A model generated the notes under the pieces. It had not been told where the DNA came from. It saw only the letters and a list, made by a program, of their open reading frames with translations, and did no database searches. Positions 16,599-25,769 of a stretch of 64,000 bases of DNA are shown piece by piece. The stretch is from contig NZ_NIRR01000017.1 in NCBI RefSeq assembly GCF_002204745.1, forward strand, positions 1 to 64,000, given 5' to 3'. Source of the stretch: Hymenobacter amundsenii. GTDB lineage: Bacteria; Bacteroidota; Bacteroidia; Cytophagales; Hymenobacteraceae. The position numbers and the translations under genes are program-made. Each line of letters begins with the position of its first letter. The first letter of the stretch is position 1.

Positions 16599-16670
16599 GG
16601 TTGCGTAGTACAACGGATAGTATGGGAGCCTCCGAAGCTCTAGATCTAGGTTCGATTCCTAGCGCGACCA
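16599..16670 (+). tRNA. tRNA-Arg (anticodon CCG)
   Basis: 72-nt cloverleaf. The acceptor GGTTGCG pairs with CGCGACC (one T-G pair) and the discriminator is A. The anticodon stem GGAGC/GCTCT encloses the loop CTCCGAA, giving anticodon CCG, which reads CGG. The T-arm is CTAGG-TTCGATT-CCTAG. The CCA end is not encoded. A clean promoter and a terminator flank it. Confidence 0.93.
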
Positions 16671-16675
16671 CACTC

Positions 16676-16708
16676 AAAGCCTTCTGCTTCAAGCGGAAGG
16701 CTTTTTTT
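16676..16708 (+). terminator. Terminator of tRNA-Arg
   Basis: AAAGCCTTC (16676-16684) pairs with GAAGGCTTT (16696-16704) and a run of seven T follows the stem. Confidence 0.85.
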
Positions 16709-16889
16709 ATAACTATTATTCTTGCCTTCGCTCCCCTCCTTGATTATAGCGCTGGGTCGGGTAGTGGTGGACAGATGGCGGAAAAAGGGTAACGGCGCTC
16801 AGCCTTCAATGAGTTGAAAACCGGGCCGCAGGAAAGTTTACCGACCTTTGGGTTCCGATTCTTTCTGCCTACACCCTTTTCCCCTTTTG

Positions 16890-19220
16890 ATGAAGCACTT
16901 CTTCACCTGGATAATGGTCTCTGCCCTCAGTTATGGTGGCGGTACACTTTCGGCCCAAACTCTACCCCCAGCTGCCCCCGCAGCCTTGCAGGGCCAGCAG
17001 CTCAAAGACTGGCTCCGCCAGAACTGGTACGATGGCAAGCGCGTGGAATTAAGCTACAGCGTGGCCCGCGGCCGCATGTACAACTACATAGACAACCAAG
17101 ATGGACGGGTGGTGTGCGTGTACTCAGGCTATACCGAAACCGTACCGCTCGATTCGAGCAATACCAGCCCGGCCGTAGTTAGCCGCATCAATACTGAGCA
17201 TACCATTCCGCAGTCGTGGTTTGATGAACAGGTGCGCATGCGGGCCGATATTCATCACCTGTTCCCGACCTACGACACCTGGAACTCGAACCGCGGTTCA
17301 GATCCGTTTGCCGATATTCCGGATACCCAGACCCAGCTCTGGATGCGCAATACGAGCAGCCAAACTGGTATTCCGACCACGAACATCGACGAGTACAGCG
17401 AGGATACCAACTCGCAGTTTGAGCCCCGCGAAGACCACAAGGGCAACTTAGCCCGGGCCGCGTTCTATTTCTACACCATGCATCAGGACCAGAAGTTTGA
17501 TGCCGGCAAGGAGCAGATTGCCGCGCTGGCCGACCTGAACACGCTGTATAAATGGCATCTGGCCGACCCGGTAGATGCCCGCGAGCGGGAACGGAACCGC
17601 CGGACAGCCAAAAGCCAGGGCAATTTCAACCCTTACGTGGCCTACCCCGACCTGGTAGCCCGGGCCTGGGGCTTCGTGGTACTCCCAACTTTCGCCTTCG
17701 CCACGACTACCGGCAACATTGTGGAGGGCAACAGCGGTACCAGCACGTTTTCGACCACCGTCACCATCAGCCCCGCCCCCGATGCTCCGCTTTCGGTGCA
17801 GGTGGGCTTTGAGGCCGCTACTTCTACGGCCACCAGCGGCCAGGATTTCAGCTTTACCTCGCCCCAGACGCTGACCTTTGCCGCCGGCCAGACCTCGCAG
17901 GCCCTGACGGTCACCATCAACGGCGACCTGACGCCCGAGGCCGACGAGACGGTGGTCCTGAACCTAAGCAACCCCTCGACCGGTACGGCTTTGGGCGGCG
18001 CGGCCCAGCACGTACTCTCTATCCTCAACGACGACGGCCCGGCGCCCACCATCAGCTTTGCCGCCGCCACCGGCAGCGTGGCCGAAGGTAACACCGGTAC
18101 CAGCACCTACCTCGTGAGCGTGACGCTGACTGGCGCAGCCCCTACCGCCGACGTAACTATTCCAGTTACGGTAAGCGCCACCGGCACCTCAGCCACCAGC
18201 CCCGACGACTACGTGCTAACAACGACCAGCCTAACTTTCGTGGCCGGCCAAGCCAGCCAGACCAAGTCGGTAGCCCTGACGGTGCTGGGCGACACGCAGC
18301 CCGAACCCAATGAAACCGTCCGGCTGGTGCTGGGCACGCCTACCACGGGCGGGGCCCTGCTCGGGTCGCCGGCCGCCCATGTGCTCACCATCCTCAACGA
18401 CGATGAGGCTCCGGCCAGCTTACCCTGCGCTAACCTGTTCTTCTCGGAGTACGTGGAGGGTTCGGCTACCAACACCAAGGCCATTGAGCTCTACAACCCA
18501 TCGAAGGCGCCCATCGGCCTGAGCGGTATCGAAGTGCAGCTGTTCTCCAACGGGGCCACCACCCCCACCAGCACCCAGGCCCTGACCGGCACGGTAGCTC
18601 CCGGTGGCGTGTACGTAATTGCCAATACCGGCGTGGTATCGCCGGTAGTGCAGGCCCAGACCAACCTGCAGTCGGCCGTGGGTTTCTTTAATGGCGACGA
18701 TGCCTTGTTGCTGCTCCAAGGCACCGACACGCTCGATATTATCGGTGTAATCGGGCAGCGGCCCAGCGGCGGCTGGCAGCTGCCGGGCGGTGGCAGCACC
18801 ACCAATGCCACCCTCGTGCGCAAGGCTACCGTGAGCCGGGGCCAGAAGCGCTGGGCCGATGCTCTGGCGGAATGGACCTTCGCTGGCACCGACGTTTACG
18901 ACAACATCGGCCGCCATACCAGCAACTGTACAACGGTAACGGCTACCACCACGGCAGCCCGCCTCCACGAGGGTCTCGATGTTTTCCCGAACCCCGCCGC
19001 AGGAAGCATACAGGTGCGCTTGCCGCAACTGCAGGGCCGGCAGTCGGCCAGCATCAGCCTATACAATATGAAGGGCCAGCGAGTGTTACACCGCACCCAA
19101 TTGCTCACGGCCACCGACGCCGCCACCCTTGACTTACAAACGGCTGCCAATGGCCTCTACCTAGTCCGCGTAACCGTGGGCGGTGTGCGCTATTCCAGCC
19201 GCGTAGCGGTGCAGCACTAA
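16890..19220 (+). CDS. Secreted endonuclease I with two Calx-beta domains, lamin-tail domain and T9SS sorting signal
   Basis: 776 residues from the ATG at 16890, chosen because it opens a clean signal peptide (ends LSAQ). Residues about 30-260 are an EndA/endonuclease I nuclease: EHTIPQ (103-108), DIHHLFP (120-126), NSNRG (132-136), GNLARAAFYFYT and WHLADPVDARERERN, with the expected metal-binding His and Asn. Two Calx-beta domains follow (about 265-375 and 385-505, each with VEGNTGTS-like and EADETV/EPNETV motifs). Then come a lamin-tail domain (FFSEYVEGSATNTKAIELYN) and a C-terminal type A T9SS sorting domain starting LDVFPNPA. It is predicted to cross the outer membrane by T9SS and degrade extracellular DNA or RNA. 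Confidence 0.9.
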   Translation: MKHFFTWIMVSALSYGGGTLSAQTLPPAAPAALQGQQLKDWLRQNWYDGKRVELSYSVARGRMYNYIDNQDGRVVCVYSGYTETVPLDSSNTSPAVVSRINTEHTIPQSWFDEQVRMRADIHHLFPTYDTWNSNRGSDPFADIPDTQTQLWMRNTSSQTGIPTTNIDEYSEDTNSQFEPREDHKGNLARAAFYFYTMHQDQKFDAGKEQIAALADLNTLYKWHLADPVDARERERNRRTAKSQGNFNPYVAYPDLVARAWGFVVLPTFAFATTTGNIVEGNSGTSTFSTTVTISPAPDAPLSVQVGFEAATSTATSGQDFSFTSPQTLTFAAGQTSQALTVTINGDLTPEADETVVLNLSNPSTGTALGGAAQHVLSILNDDGPAPTISFAAATGSVAEGNTGTSTYLVSVTLTGAAPTADVTIPVTVSATGTSATSPDDYVLTTTSLTFVAGQASQTKSVALTVLGDTQPEPNETVRLVLGTPTTGGALLGSPAAHVLTILNDDEAPASLPCANLFFSEYVEGSATNTKAIELYNPSKAPIGLSGIEVQLFSNGATTPTSTQALTGTVAPGGVYVIANTGVVSPVVQAQTNLQSAVGFFNGDDALLLLQGTDTLDIIGVIGQRPSGGWQLPGGGSTTNATLVRKATVSRGQKRWADALAEWTFAGTDVYDNIGRHTSNCTTVTATTTAARLHEGLDVFPNPAAGSIQVRLPQLQGRQSASISLYNMKGQRVLHRTQLLTATDAATLDLQTAANGLYLVRVTVGGVRYSSRVAVQH

Positions 19221-19261
19221 CGAACCATCAATAGCGGTTTCATTCAGCGACGTAAATACGC

Positions 19262-19335
19262 GTTTCCAACCAGAAAGCGGAAATCCCCTGACGTCAGCCA
19301 TGACGTCAGGGGATTTCCGCTTTCTGGTTGGAAAC
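19262..19335. terminator. 35-bp perfect hairpin between converging genes
   Basis: Arms 19262-19296 and 19301-19335 are perfectly complementary over 35 bp with a 4-nt loop. The inner part is itself the palindrome TGACGTCA on each side. It separates the endonuclease gene from the oppositely oriented acetyltransferase and should stop transcription from both sides. Confidence 0.8.
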
Positions 19336-19343
19336 TGAGCAGG

Positions 19344-19628
19344 TTAGTTTTTTTCCAGCAAATCTTGGTATTCGAGATGCTGGGCTACGTAGTCGCGCAT
19401 GAAGGTGCAAGTGGTGCGCACTTGCAGGTTTTCGTCGCGGGCATAAGCGAGGCCGGTTTTAGCCAGCTCTTCGCCAATGCCCTGGCCGCGCAGGTCTTCC
19501 TCCACGAAGGTATGGGTGAAGTCGATGACGCCGTCGGAGGGGCGGCTGTAGGCCAATTCGGCCGAGTTGCCATCTTGCGAGGTGGTAAATTGCTGATCCT
19601 GGGCCTGATGCTGGATGGAAAGAGCCAT
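19344..19628 (-). CDS. Small GNAT-family N-acetyltransferase
   Basis: 94-residue cytoplasmic protein of the short YjdJ-like GNAT group. The acetyl-CoA binding loop is seen as VEEDLRGQGIGEELAK (42-57) and the protein ends with YVAQHLEYQDLL, matching the family's short C-terminal helix. Substrate unknown. It ends 9 bp from the large hairpin. Confidence 0.8.
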   Translation of the reverse strand: MALSIQHQAQDQQFTTSQDGNSAELAYSRPSDGVIDFTHTFVEEDLRGQGIGEELAKTGLAYARDENLQVRTTCTFMRDYVAQHLEYQDLLEKN

Positions 19629-19776
19629 AAGGGAAGGAGAAAATGGGAAAGGCCGGAGCCCGATGGTAGGCGGCGGCCCAACCGGACACCGCCATTTCCT
19701 GGAAGTTTACGTATGAAAGGCAACGGCGGCCATTTTCTGCGCCGCTTCTGCGTTGTTCCCTCCTATTCCCTTTTTT

Positions 19777-20262
19777 ATGTCAACCACCCCCTTGAACCCG
19801 TCCAATAATTCTCACGATCCTTCTCAGGTTGATAAAGACAAGCCGAATTACGGCGACTTTGGCCACCCCGATAATGCCGCCCAGCCAATTAAAGAGGGTG
19901 AAAGTGTAACTCAAGGTGGCCAGTCGGCTCCGTCGGTGGCTTTTTCTGAGCAGCGCGGCAGTAGCCCCCAAAACCTGGACCCGGCCGCTGTACACAAGGC
20001 GGAGGATGCGGAGTACGACGAGCAGCGCGAAGGCTGGGCCAAGGATGATCCACGCTACGGTGGTGGCACCCGCAATTGGGCCACCAACGAGCCGGCCAAC
20101 CATACCGATGCCCCCGCCGCCGAGGGCGACGAGCATGCTAAAAACCCCAACGTGGGCACCAACGATAACCCCGACGAGTTCAGCGCCTTCCGTAAAGACA
20201 ACGGCCGCGGCATTCCCGGCTCGGGCAAAGAAAACGAAATGCCTAAGTCGGACAACGACTAA
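19777..20262 (+). CDS. Hydrophilic, probably disordered protein
   Basis: 161 residues from MSTTPLN at 19777 (a frame also opens at 19753). The sequence is almost free of hydrophobic clusters and rich in Asn, Asp, Gly, Pro, Lys and Glu (NPSNNSHDPSQVDKDKPNYG, GKENEMPKSDND at the end). This suggests an intrinsically disordered protein, perhaps of the hydrophilin/stress type. It is followed after 41 bp by another protein of the same character, so the two are likely one transcript. No function can be assigned. Confidence 0.65.
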   Translation: MSTTPLNPSNNSHDPSQVDKDKPNYGDFGHPDNAAQPIKEGESVTQGGQSAPSVAFSEQRGSSPQNLDPAAVHKAEDAEYDEQREGWAKDDPRYGGGTRNWATNEPANHTDAPAAEGDEHAKNPNVGTNDNPDEFSAFRKDNGRGIPGSGKENEMPKSDND

Positions 20263-20303
20263 AGTACGTTCGTTTCTTATTCTTCACTTCTGATCTACTT
20301 CTC

Positions 20304-20597
20304 ATGAGCACCGATAAAAAGAAAGCATCCGACCAACCACTCAACCAGGACCCCGCCGCTGCCCTCGACGCCAAGAACACCAATCTAACCGAGGAGCAGA
20401 TGAAGCACCGCGAGGAGCTGTATGGCTACAAGCACGATGCCGAAGGCACACTCGATACATCGGAGCGCCTCGAAAACGCTATGTCGGGCACGCCCAGCGG
20501 TAGCGCCACCACCGGCCCCGACCCTGATAACGACATCACGGCCGAGGAGCAGCGCATCAACGGTTTCAACAACCCCATCGACGACAACAACCGCTAG
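20304..20597 (+). CDS. Hydrophilic, probably disordered small protein
   Basis: 97 residues, hydrophilic throughout, with LTEEQMKHREELYGYKHD as its only plausible helix and a C-terminal NNPIDDNNR. Composition is like that of its upstream neighbour (Asn/Asp/Pro/Gly-rich). Probably co-transcribed with it. Function unknown; a desiccation or osmotic-stress role would be a guess. Confidence 0.62.
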   Translation: MSTDKKKASDQPLNQDPAAALDAKNTNLTEEQMKHREELYGYKHDAEGTLDTSERLENAMSGTPSGSATTGPDPDNDITAEEQRINGFNNPIDDNNR

Positions 20598-20620
20598 GTT
20601 ACCATTTGCTTTCCTAAATT

Positions 20621-20655
20621 AAAAGCTCCTTTGCTCACTGCAGAGGGGCTTTTTG
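20621..20655 (+). terminator. Probable terminator
   Basis: AAAAGC at 20621 pairs with GCTTTT near 20655 through an imperfect stem with further CC/GG pairs, and a T run follows. It is 24 bp after the small disordered-protein gene. Confidence 0.55.
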
Positions 20656-20752
20656 GGGTATCACCGACAGGGCGGCGCAAGGCCGTTCATCGCAACCTGC
20701 TGCGCTTAATACTCAGATATATACCCCCTGCTCTTCTTCACTAAGTCAAGCA

Positions 20753-22900
20753 CTACCATTTCACCGCCAGCCCGGCGTACCAGTTACGGGCAGGGGCGGG
20801 CTGGAAATAGCGGCCACCGAAGGCATTGAGGTCGTTGCCGAGCGAGTAGCGGCGGTCGGTCAGGTTTTCGCCGCCCCCGAACACGTCGAGCCGGAGCGGG
20901 CCGAGGCGGCCGCGCCAGCCGGCCCGACTGCCGAAGGTCCAGTAGCCGGCGGCGTACTCGGTGTTGGCATCGTTGAGCGGCAGGCGGCTTTGGTGGTTGA
21001 CGGTGGGGCTGAGGTAGAAGCCCGAATCAGTAAAATCCAGGCCGGCCGTGAGCGTGTGGGGGGCGGTGCCGGTGAGGCGGTTGCCACTGTAATCCTGGCT
21101 GCCGCGCTGGTAGCTCCCAAAACGGTAGTGGTTGTAGGCGTAGCTCACGAAGGCCCGTAGGCCAACCGGTAATTCCTCCCCCGGAATGCTTGCGGCTTGA
21201 AGCTTGCGGCTTGAAGCAACGGATTGCCACAGCCAGCCGCTCAGCGCCGCTTCGGCCCCGCGCTGGCGGGTGGTGCCGGCGTTGAGGAACAGTTGGGTGC
21301 CCAGGTCGGTGGTGCGGGTCGTGATGGTCTGGCGCTGGCGCTGGTCGTAGAGGGCCACGTCGTAGCGCAGGCGCTGCTGCCAGAACTGGCCCCGCGCCCC
21401 CACTTCGTAACTGGTGGCCTGCTCGGCCTGCAAAGCCCGATTAATGGAGCCATCGGAAGGCCGGATTTCTTCTTCGGTAGGCGGCGAGAAGCCGGTACTT
21501 ATGCTGCCGTACACCGCCAGGGCCGGCCCAAACTCGCGCAGCAGTGCCACTCTGGGCGACACCTGGGGCCGGAAGTTGCGCTCCAATTCGTAGCCGGCAG
21601 GGTTGGCAGCGGCATCGGAGAGGCGGCTGATACGGTAGCGGAGGCGGTTGTAGCTAGCCCCGGCCGTGAGCAGCAACCCGGCCGGCAGCTCGTAGTCGGC
21701 CTGGGCAAAGGCGAAGCCCGTAAGGGTGCGGATTTCGTCGTCGTAACGCAGTGCGCCGGGCTGGCCGGCGCGGTTCTGGTAGCTACGGGAGCTTTCGAAG
21801 CCCGTCTGCCCCTCGGCTCCGGCTTGTAGCCGCAACGTGCGTCCGGCCAGCGTCGTGCGGTAGCTGAGCACCGTGCGGCCGCCCCCGCCCAACAGGGTGT
21901 TGCGCTCGAAATCAATCAGGTAAGGGGTATTAATGCGGCTGCCGCTCAGGTATAGCACAGAGCGCAGGCTGAGCCGCTCGGTGAACCGGGCTTCGTGAGT
22001 GGCCCCGAGCAGGCCGGTGCGGGAGGCGTAGTAGGTACGCTGGGCCACCGTGCCGGGGGCCGTAGCGGTACCTGGCCGGGCCTGGCGCGGGTCAGCCGCA
22101 AACTGCGCTCGGGTAAGGCCGCCGGGCAGTTGGTAGTCGATGTCGGCGTAAAGCGCGTGCAGGCCCACAGTCTGGCGGGCGGTGGGCTGCCATTCGCCAT
22201 CCATAGTTAACACGTCGCGGCGCAGGGCACTTTGCTGGCGGTAGCCGTCGAGGGTCTGGCGGGCGTAGGCGGCCCGCCAGTAGCCGGTTGCGGTGCCCGT
22301 TTCGACGGCCGCCGTGGTGCGCCGCAGCCCGTAGCTGCCAGCCGTGAAACCGACCGACACGGCGGTTTCGCCGGCGGCCGGGCGGCGGCCGGTTAGCAGC
22401 ACCGCCCCGCCGGTACCGGCCCCATATACGCTGGCAGCCGGTCCTTTTATCACCTCCAGCCCCCCCAGCAGGCTAGGGTCGAGCAGGTTGAGGGGCGTGC
22501 TGCCACTGGCTTCGGTGAACGGAATGCCCTGGTAGTACACCTTGGTATTGCGCACTCCGAAGGGCGAGCGGAGCGTACTGCCCCGCACGCTGAGCCGGTA
22601 GCTGGCCGTGGCCCGCTCTTCTAGGCGCACACCGGGCAGCGTGTTTACCGCCTGGGTGAGGGCGTTCTGCGGAAACCGCTCGAAATCAGCTTGGCTTAAT
22701 ACGCCCACGGCGGCGGCCGTGCGGCGCAGCGGCAGTTGCTGGCCGTAGCCAGTTACGGTGGCCTGGGGCAGCGCTACGGCCCGGGTGGTATCGGGCGGGG
22801 CAGGAGTTTGGGCGAAAGCAGCAACGGGCAGCAGCCACAACGGCGCGGCGTAACGGTAGAACATCGGGAGGAAGAATAGACAGTTGCCTCTGCTAACCAT
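20753..22900 (-). CDS. TonB-dependent outer-membrane receptor
   Basis: 715 residues. Signal peptide MFYRYAAPLWLLPVAAFAQ starts at Met13 (22864), which is the likely true start. A TonB box-like VALPQATVTGYGQ precedes the plug domain (about 60-170: LTQAVNTLPGVRLEER, SVRGSTLRSPFGVRNTKVYY, LEVIKGPAASVYGAGTGGAV). A 22-strand barrel follows, ending in the terminal strand YAGLAVKW with its C-terminal aromatic. Substrate is probably an iron chelate or cobalamin-like compound, not resolvable by eye. No SusD partner is present, so it is not a polysaccharide-utilisation receptor. A 14-bp tandem repeat lies inside the coding region at 21188-21215. Confidence 0.88.
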   Translation of the reverse strand: MVSRGNCLFFLPMFYRYAAPLWLLPVAAFAQTPAPPDTTRAVALPQATVTGYGQQLPLRRTAAAVGVLSQADFERFPQNALTQAVNTLPGVRLEERATASYRLSVRGSTLRSPFGVRNTKVYYQGIPFTEASGSTPLNLLDPSLLGGLEVIKGPAASVYGAGTGGAVLLTGRRPAAGETAVSVGFTAGSYGLRRTTAAVETGTATGYWRAAYARQTLDGYRQQSALRRDVLTMDGEWQPTARQTVGLHALYADIDYQLPGGLTRAQFAADPRQARPGTATAPGTVAQRTYYASRTGLLGATHEARFTERLSLRSVLYLSGSRINTPYLIDFERNTLLGGGGRTVLSYRTTLAGRTLRLQAGAEGQTGFESSRSYQNRAGQPGALRYDDEIRTLTGFAFAQADYELPAGLLLTAGASYNRLRYRISRLSDAAANPAGYELERNFRPQVSPRVALLREFGPALAVYGSISTGFSPPTEEEIRPSDGSINRALQAEQATSYEVGARGQFWQQRLRYDVALYDQRQRQTITTRTTDLGTQLFLNAGTTRQRGAEAALSGWLWQSVASSRKLQAASIPGEELPVGLRAFVSYAYNHYRFGSYQRGSQDYSGNRLTGTAPHTLTAGLDFTDSGFYLSPTVNHQSRLPLNDANTEYAAGYWTFGSRAGWRGRLGPLRLDVFGGGENLTDRRYSLGNDLNAFGGRYFQPAPARNWYAGLAVKW
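21188..21215. repeat. 14-bp tandem duplication inside the TonB receptor gene
   Basis: GCTTGCGGCTTGAA occurs twice without a gap. It encodes part of ASSRKLQAAS. Its core AGCTTGCGGCTTG recurs, reverse-complemented, in the sdhA-sdhB spacer at about 56405-56432, so it resembles an intergenic repeat placed in frame. Confidence 0.65.
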
Positions 22901-22991
22901 AAAACCAGCCGTTGGGTTGAGTTCAGACTAAACCTCTGTCGGAAACCGTTTATCTTCCGCTAGTTATTCTACCGCTTTACCCCCGTCATCT

Positions 22992-23666
22992 ATGCTTACA
23001 ATCGCCCTGCCCCGCCGCCACCGCCGGCCTTTGCTGCTCCCCCCGGGCCTGCTGGCGCTGGCGTGGCTGCTGTGGCTGGGCTGCGTGGCCGTGCCGCAGG
23101 TGCGGGAGGGGCCACCACTGAAAGTATTCGCGCTGTTTACCCCTCGTCCCTTAGAATTGGGCTGGCATACGAACCTATTCCCACGGCAACCCCAAGACCG
23201 ACCGAATAAGCTGGTGATTTCGAATACTGTTCATGTTATGCCATCCCCTAACTACTGGCTGACGTATTTTTTCGCCCAGCAGCTTTGCTTTACCCTTCCC
23301 CGGAACACCAGCAATTCTACCTGGCAAGGCTCCATTTTCAGGTTCGATGGCCATCGGTCTGCTGGTGAAGCAGCTGCTTTGATAGGCACCCTGGAGCGCC
23401 AGCCTGACCTGCTGTATTGGTTTGCCAACTTCCCGCCGGCCAGCGCGGATTATGTGTTCAGGTTACTGCCACCCGGACCGGTTGAATGTTTAGGCATGAT
23501 AAACCCGATAGCAACTCAGCCATACCCCAGCCAGGCACCCGATGCCCGCTTTAAAGCGAGTGTGGCAAAGACAGCGCAACTTTTCCTCACCCCCGGCTGG
23601 CGCAACTCTCTGCTCCTGCTGCTGCTCATCGGGGGCTTGAGCGCCGTGCGGGTATGGAGCAGGTAA
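22992..23666 (+). CDS. Hypothetical protein with N- and C-terminal membrane segments
   Basis: 224 residues. A strongly hydrophobic segment near residues 13-35 follows an Arg-rich start. A second lies at 205-218 (LLLLLLIGGL) before a basic C-terminus, so the central 165 residues face the periplasm. That central part is poor in recognisable motifs and uses more A+T-rich codons than its ends. A TATCTTCC box lies 34 bp upstream. It is read towards the dicarboxylate symporter, 36 bp away. Function unknown. Confidence 0.6.
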   Translation: MLTIALPRRHRRPLLLPPGLLALAWLLWLGCVAVPQVREGPPLKVFALFTPRPLELGWHTNLFPRQPQDRPNKLVISNTVHVMPSPNYWLTYFFAQQLCFTLPRNTSNSTWQGSIFRFDGHRSAGEAAALIGTLERQPDLLYWFANFPPASADYVFRLLPPGPVECLGMINPIATQPYPSQAPDARFKASVAKTAQLFLTPGWRNSLLLLLLIGGLSAVRVWSR

Positions 23667-23702
23667 GGGAATGCGGCGGCGGGCTGCTTACTTTGCCGGT
23701 GT

Positions 23703-24944
23703 ATGCCGAAACTGTTTCGTAACCTCACCGTGCAGGTGCTCGTCGCCATTGGGCTGGGCGTGCTGGTGGGCGCTTTTTTTCCCGCCTTCGGGGCCGGCCT
23801 CAAACCCCTCGGCGATGCCTTTATCGGCCTCATCAAAATGCTTATTGCCCCCATCATCTTCCTTACGGTGGTGCTGGGCATGGGCAACATCGGCGACCTG
23901 AAAAAGGTGGGCCGGCTGGGTGGCAAGGCTTTGCTCTATTTCGAGCTCGTAACCACCCTGGCGCTGGTGATTGGGGTGGCCGCCGCCAATCTCATCCGGC
24001 CCGGCGCGGGCATAGATACCGGCCGCGTGGCCGCCGGGGCCGACGCCACCCGCCAGTACACCGAAAAAGCGGCCGATATGGACTGGCTGGCCTTTTTTAC
24101 CCACATCATTCCCGACAACTTCCTGGGGGCCTTTACCAGCGGCGAAGTATTGCAGGTGCTGCTGGTGGCCGTGCTGTTCGGGGCGGCGCTGGCCCGCGTG
24201 CCGGCCGCCGTGAGCGGGCCGTTGCTGGGCACGCTGGAGCGCCTGGGCCGGGTATTTTTCGGGGTCCTGAGCCTCGTGATGAAGCTGGCCCCGCTGGGCG
24301 CATTCGGGGCCATGGCTTTCACCATCGGTAAGTACGGGCTGGCGGCGTTGCGGCCTTTGGCGCTACTTATGGGCTCGGTGTACCTAACCATGTTCCTGTT
24401 CATTTTCGGGGTGCTGGGCGGCATCGCGCGCTTTTATGGGTTCAGCTTGTGGCGGCTGCTGGTGTTCATTCGGGAAGAGCTGCTGATTGTGCTGGGCACC
24501 TCGTCGTCGGAGTCGGCGCTCATGGACAAGCTCACGGCCTTCGGGTGCGCCCGGCCGGTGGTGGGGCTAGTGGTGCCCACGGGCTACTCGTTCAACCTCG
24601 ATGGCACCACCATCTACCTGTCGATGAGCAGCATTTTCCTGGCCCAGGCCTTCAATGTGCCGCTCACGCTGGGCCAGCAGCTCACCATTATCGGCATCCT
24701 GATGCTCACCAGCAAGGGTGCAGCGGGCGTTACGGGTTCGGGATTTATCGTGCTGGCTTCCACGCTGGCGGCTATCAAAGTCATTCCCGTGGAGGGCATG
24801 GCCCTACTGCTGGGCGTGGATCGGTTCATGTCGGAAGTCCGGGCCATCACCAACATCATCGGCAACGCCGTGGCCACCGTTGTCATTGCCAAAAGCGAAA
24901 ATGAGTTCGATGAAGCCACGTACCAGCGGGCCATTGGGAATTGA
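23703..24944 (+). CDS. Dicarboxylate/amino-acid:cation symporter (DAACS family)
   Basis: 413-residue inner-membrane carrier of the glutamate/C4-dicarboxylate family (GltP/DctA-like). Hallmarks: [36 protein letters not shown], the serine-rich re-entrant loop [41 protein letters not shown] and the ion site [17 protein letters not shown]. About eight membrane helices and two re-entrant hairpins are expected. A TTACTTTG box ends 7 bp before the ATG. Substrate may be a C4-dicarboxylate, glutamate or aspartate; the sequence alone does not decide. Confidence 0.92.
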   Translation: MPKLFRNLTVQVLVAIGLGVLVGAFFPAFGAGLKPLGDAFIGLIKMLIAPIIFLTVVLGMGNIGDLKKVGRLGGKALLYFELVTTLALVIGVAAANLIRPGAGIDTGRVAAGADATRQYTEKAADMDWLAFFTHIIPDNFLGAFTSGEVLQVLLVAVLFGAALARVPAAVSGPLLGTLERLGRVFFGVLSLVMKLAPLGAFGAMAFTIGKYGLAALRPLALLMGSVYLTMFLFIFGVLGGIARFYGFSLWRLLVFIREELLIVLGTSSSESALMDKLTAFGCARPVVGLVVPTGYSFNLDGTTIYLSMSSIFLAQAFNVPLTLGQQLTIIGILMLTSKGAAGVTGSGFIVLASTLAAIKVIPVEGMALLLGVDRFMSEVRAITNIIGNAVATVVIAKSENEFDEATYQRAIGN

Positions 24945-25110
24945 GTGACTGAGTAACTTAGTGAACAGGACGGTCATCCTGAGCAACCTGTAGGACCCTG
25001 TCCTGTTTGCTTAACTGTTCTACCGATTCATCCAGCCTGCCCACCCGGTTCCTTCGCGCCGCACCGTATACAACCCCTGTTCACCAACTCACTCAGTCAC
25101 TCAGTCACCG
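24943..25110. repeat. Composite intergenic inverted repeat with REP-like core
   Basis: TGAGTGACTGAGT at about 24943-24955 is mirrored by ACTCACTCAGTCACTCAGT at about 25088-25106. Between them lies a GGTCATCCTGAGCAACCTG unit, similar to the CATTCTGAGCGACGCG word of the element at 47576. The part before 25112 is unlikely to be coding. Confidence 0.5.
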
Positions 25111-25111
25111 C

Positions 25112-25669
25112 ATGCCTGCCCTTTCCCCTGACCTTCGCAAAGCCCTATTCAGCCTGCCAACCAAGGAAAAAGACCAGCTGCTGGCCCGCCTCGTGGCCCA
25201 GGATGTTGTGTTGACTGAGCAGCTCGCGTTCCGGTTGCTGGAGGGCGAAGACGGGCTGGAGCTACGCCGGGAGCGGCTGCGCCAGCAGGTAGATGATCCG
25301 GTGCGGGGCTTCCACCAGACGCCCAACGATTTGCTCCACATCGTGCGTCAATTGCAGCAGCGGCTCAGCTACCACGCCAAAATAACGGGCGACGCGCACG
25401 GCGAAATCGAGCTGACGCTCCGCCTGCTCCGCAACGTGCTCCACCACCAACCCGAGGCCACGGCCCGCCTCCACGGCCCCACCCAGCCGCTGCTACAACA
25501 CCTGGTTCGCCGCACCCAGGAGGTGCTGAAGGCTTTGGGCAAGCTCCACGCAGACTACCACCTCGAATACGCGCCCGCCGCCAACGAGCTGCTGACGCGC
25601 CTTTATGCCTCGGCCGCCGCGCCGCTGGCCCGGGAGTTGAGCCTGCCCACCATTTGGCCTGAACAATGA
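25112..25669 (+). CDS. Hypothetical all-helical protein
   Basis: 185 residues from MPALSPDLRKAL at 25112. The frame opens further upstream but would run through the repeat. It is rich in Leu, Arg, Gln and His, and nearly all helical by appearance (LSPDLRKALFSLPTKEKDQLLARL, DLLHIVRQLQQRLSYHAKITGD). No membrane segment or known motif. Possibly lineage-specific. It ends about 100 bp before another small helical gene. Confidence 0.65.
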   Translation: MPALSPDLRKALFSLPTKEKDQLLARLVAQDVVLTEQLAFRLLEGEDGLELRRERLRQQVDDPVRGFHQTPNDLLHIVRQLQQRLSYHAKITGDAHGEIELTLRLLRNVLHHQPEATARLHGPTQPLLQHLVRRTQEVLKALGKLHADYHLEYAPAANELLTRLYASAAAPLARELSLPTIWPEQ

Positions 25670-25769
25670 CGCTTATGGAGGCACTTTTTGCCCGTAGTTT
25701 CGCTAACTTGGTTCTGGCCTCCGGCTGAGTTTACCCACCGGCTGGCTCCTCATCTTTCCCGCTATTCGT

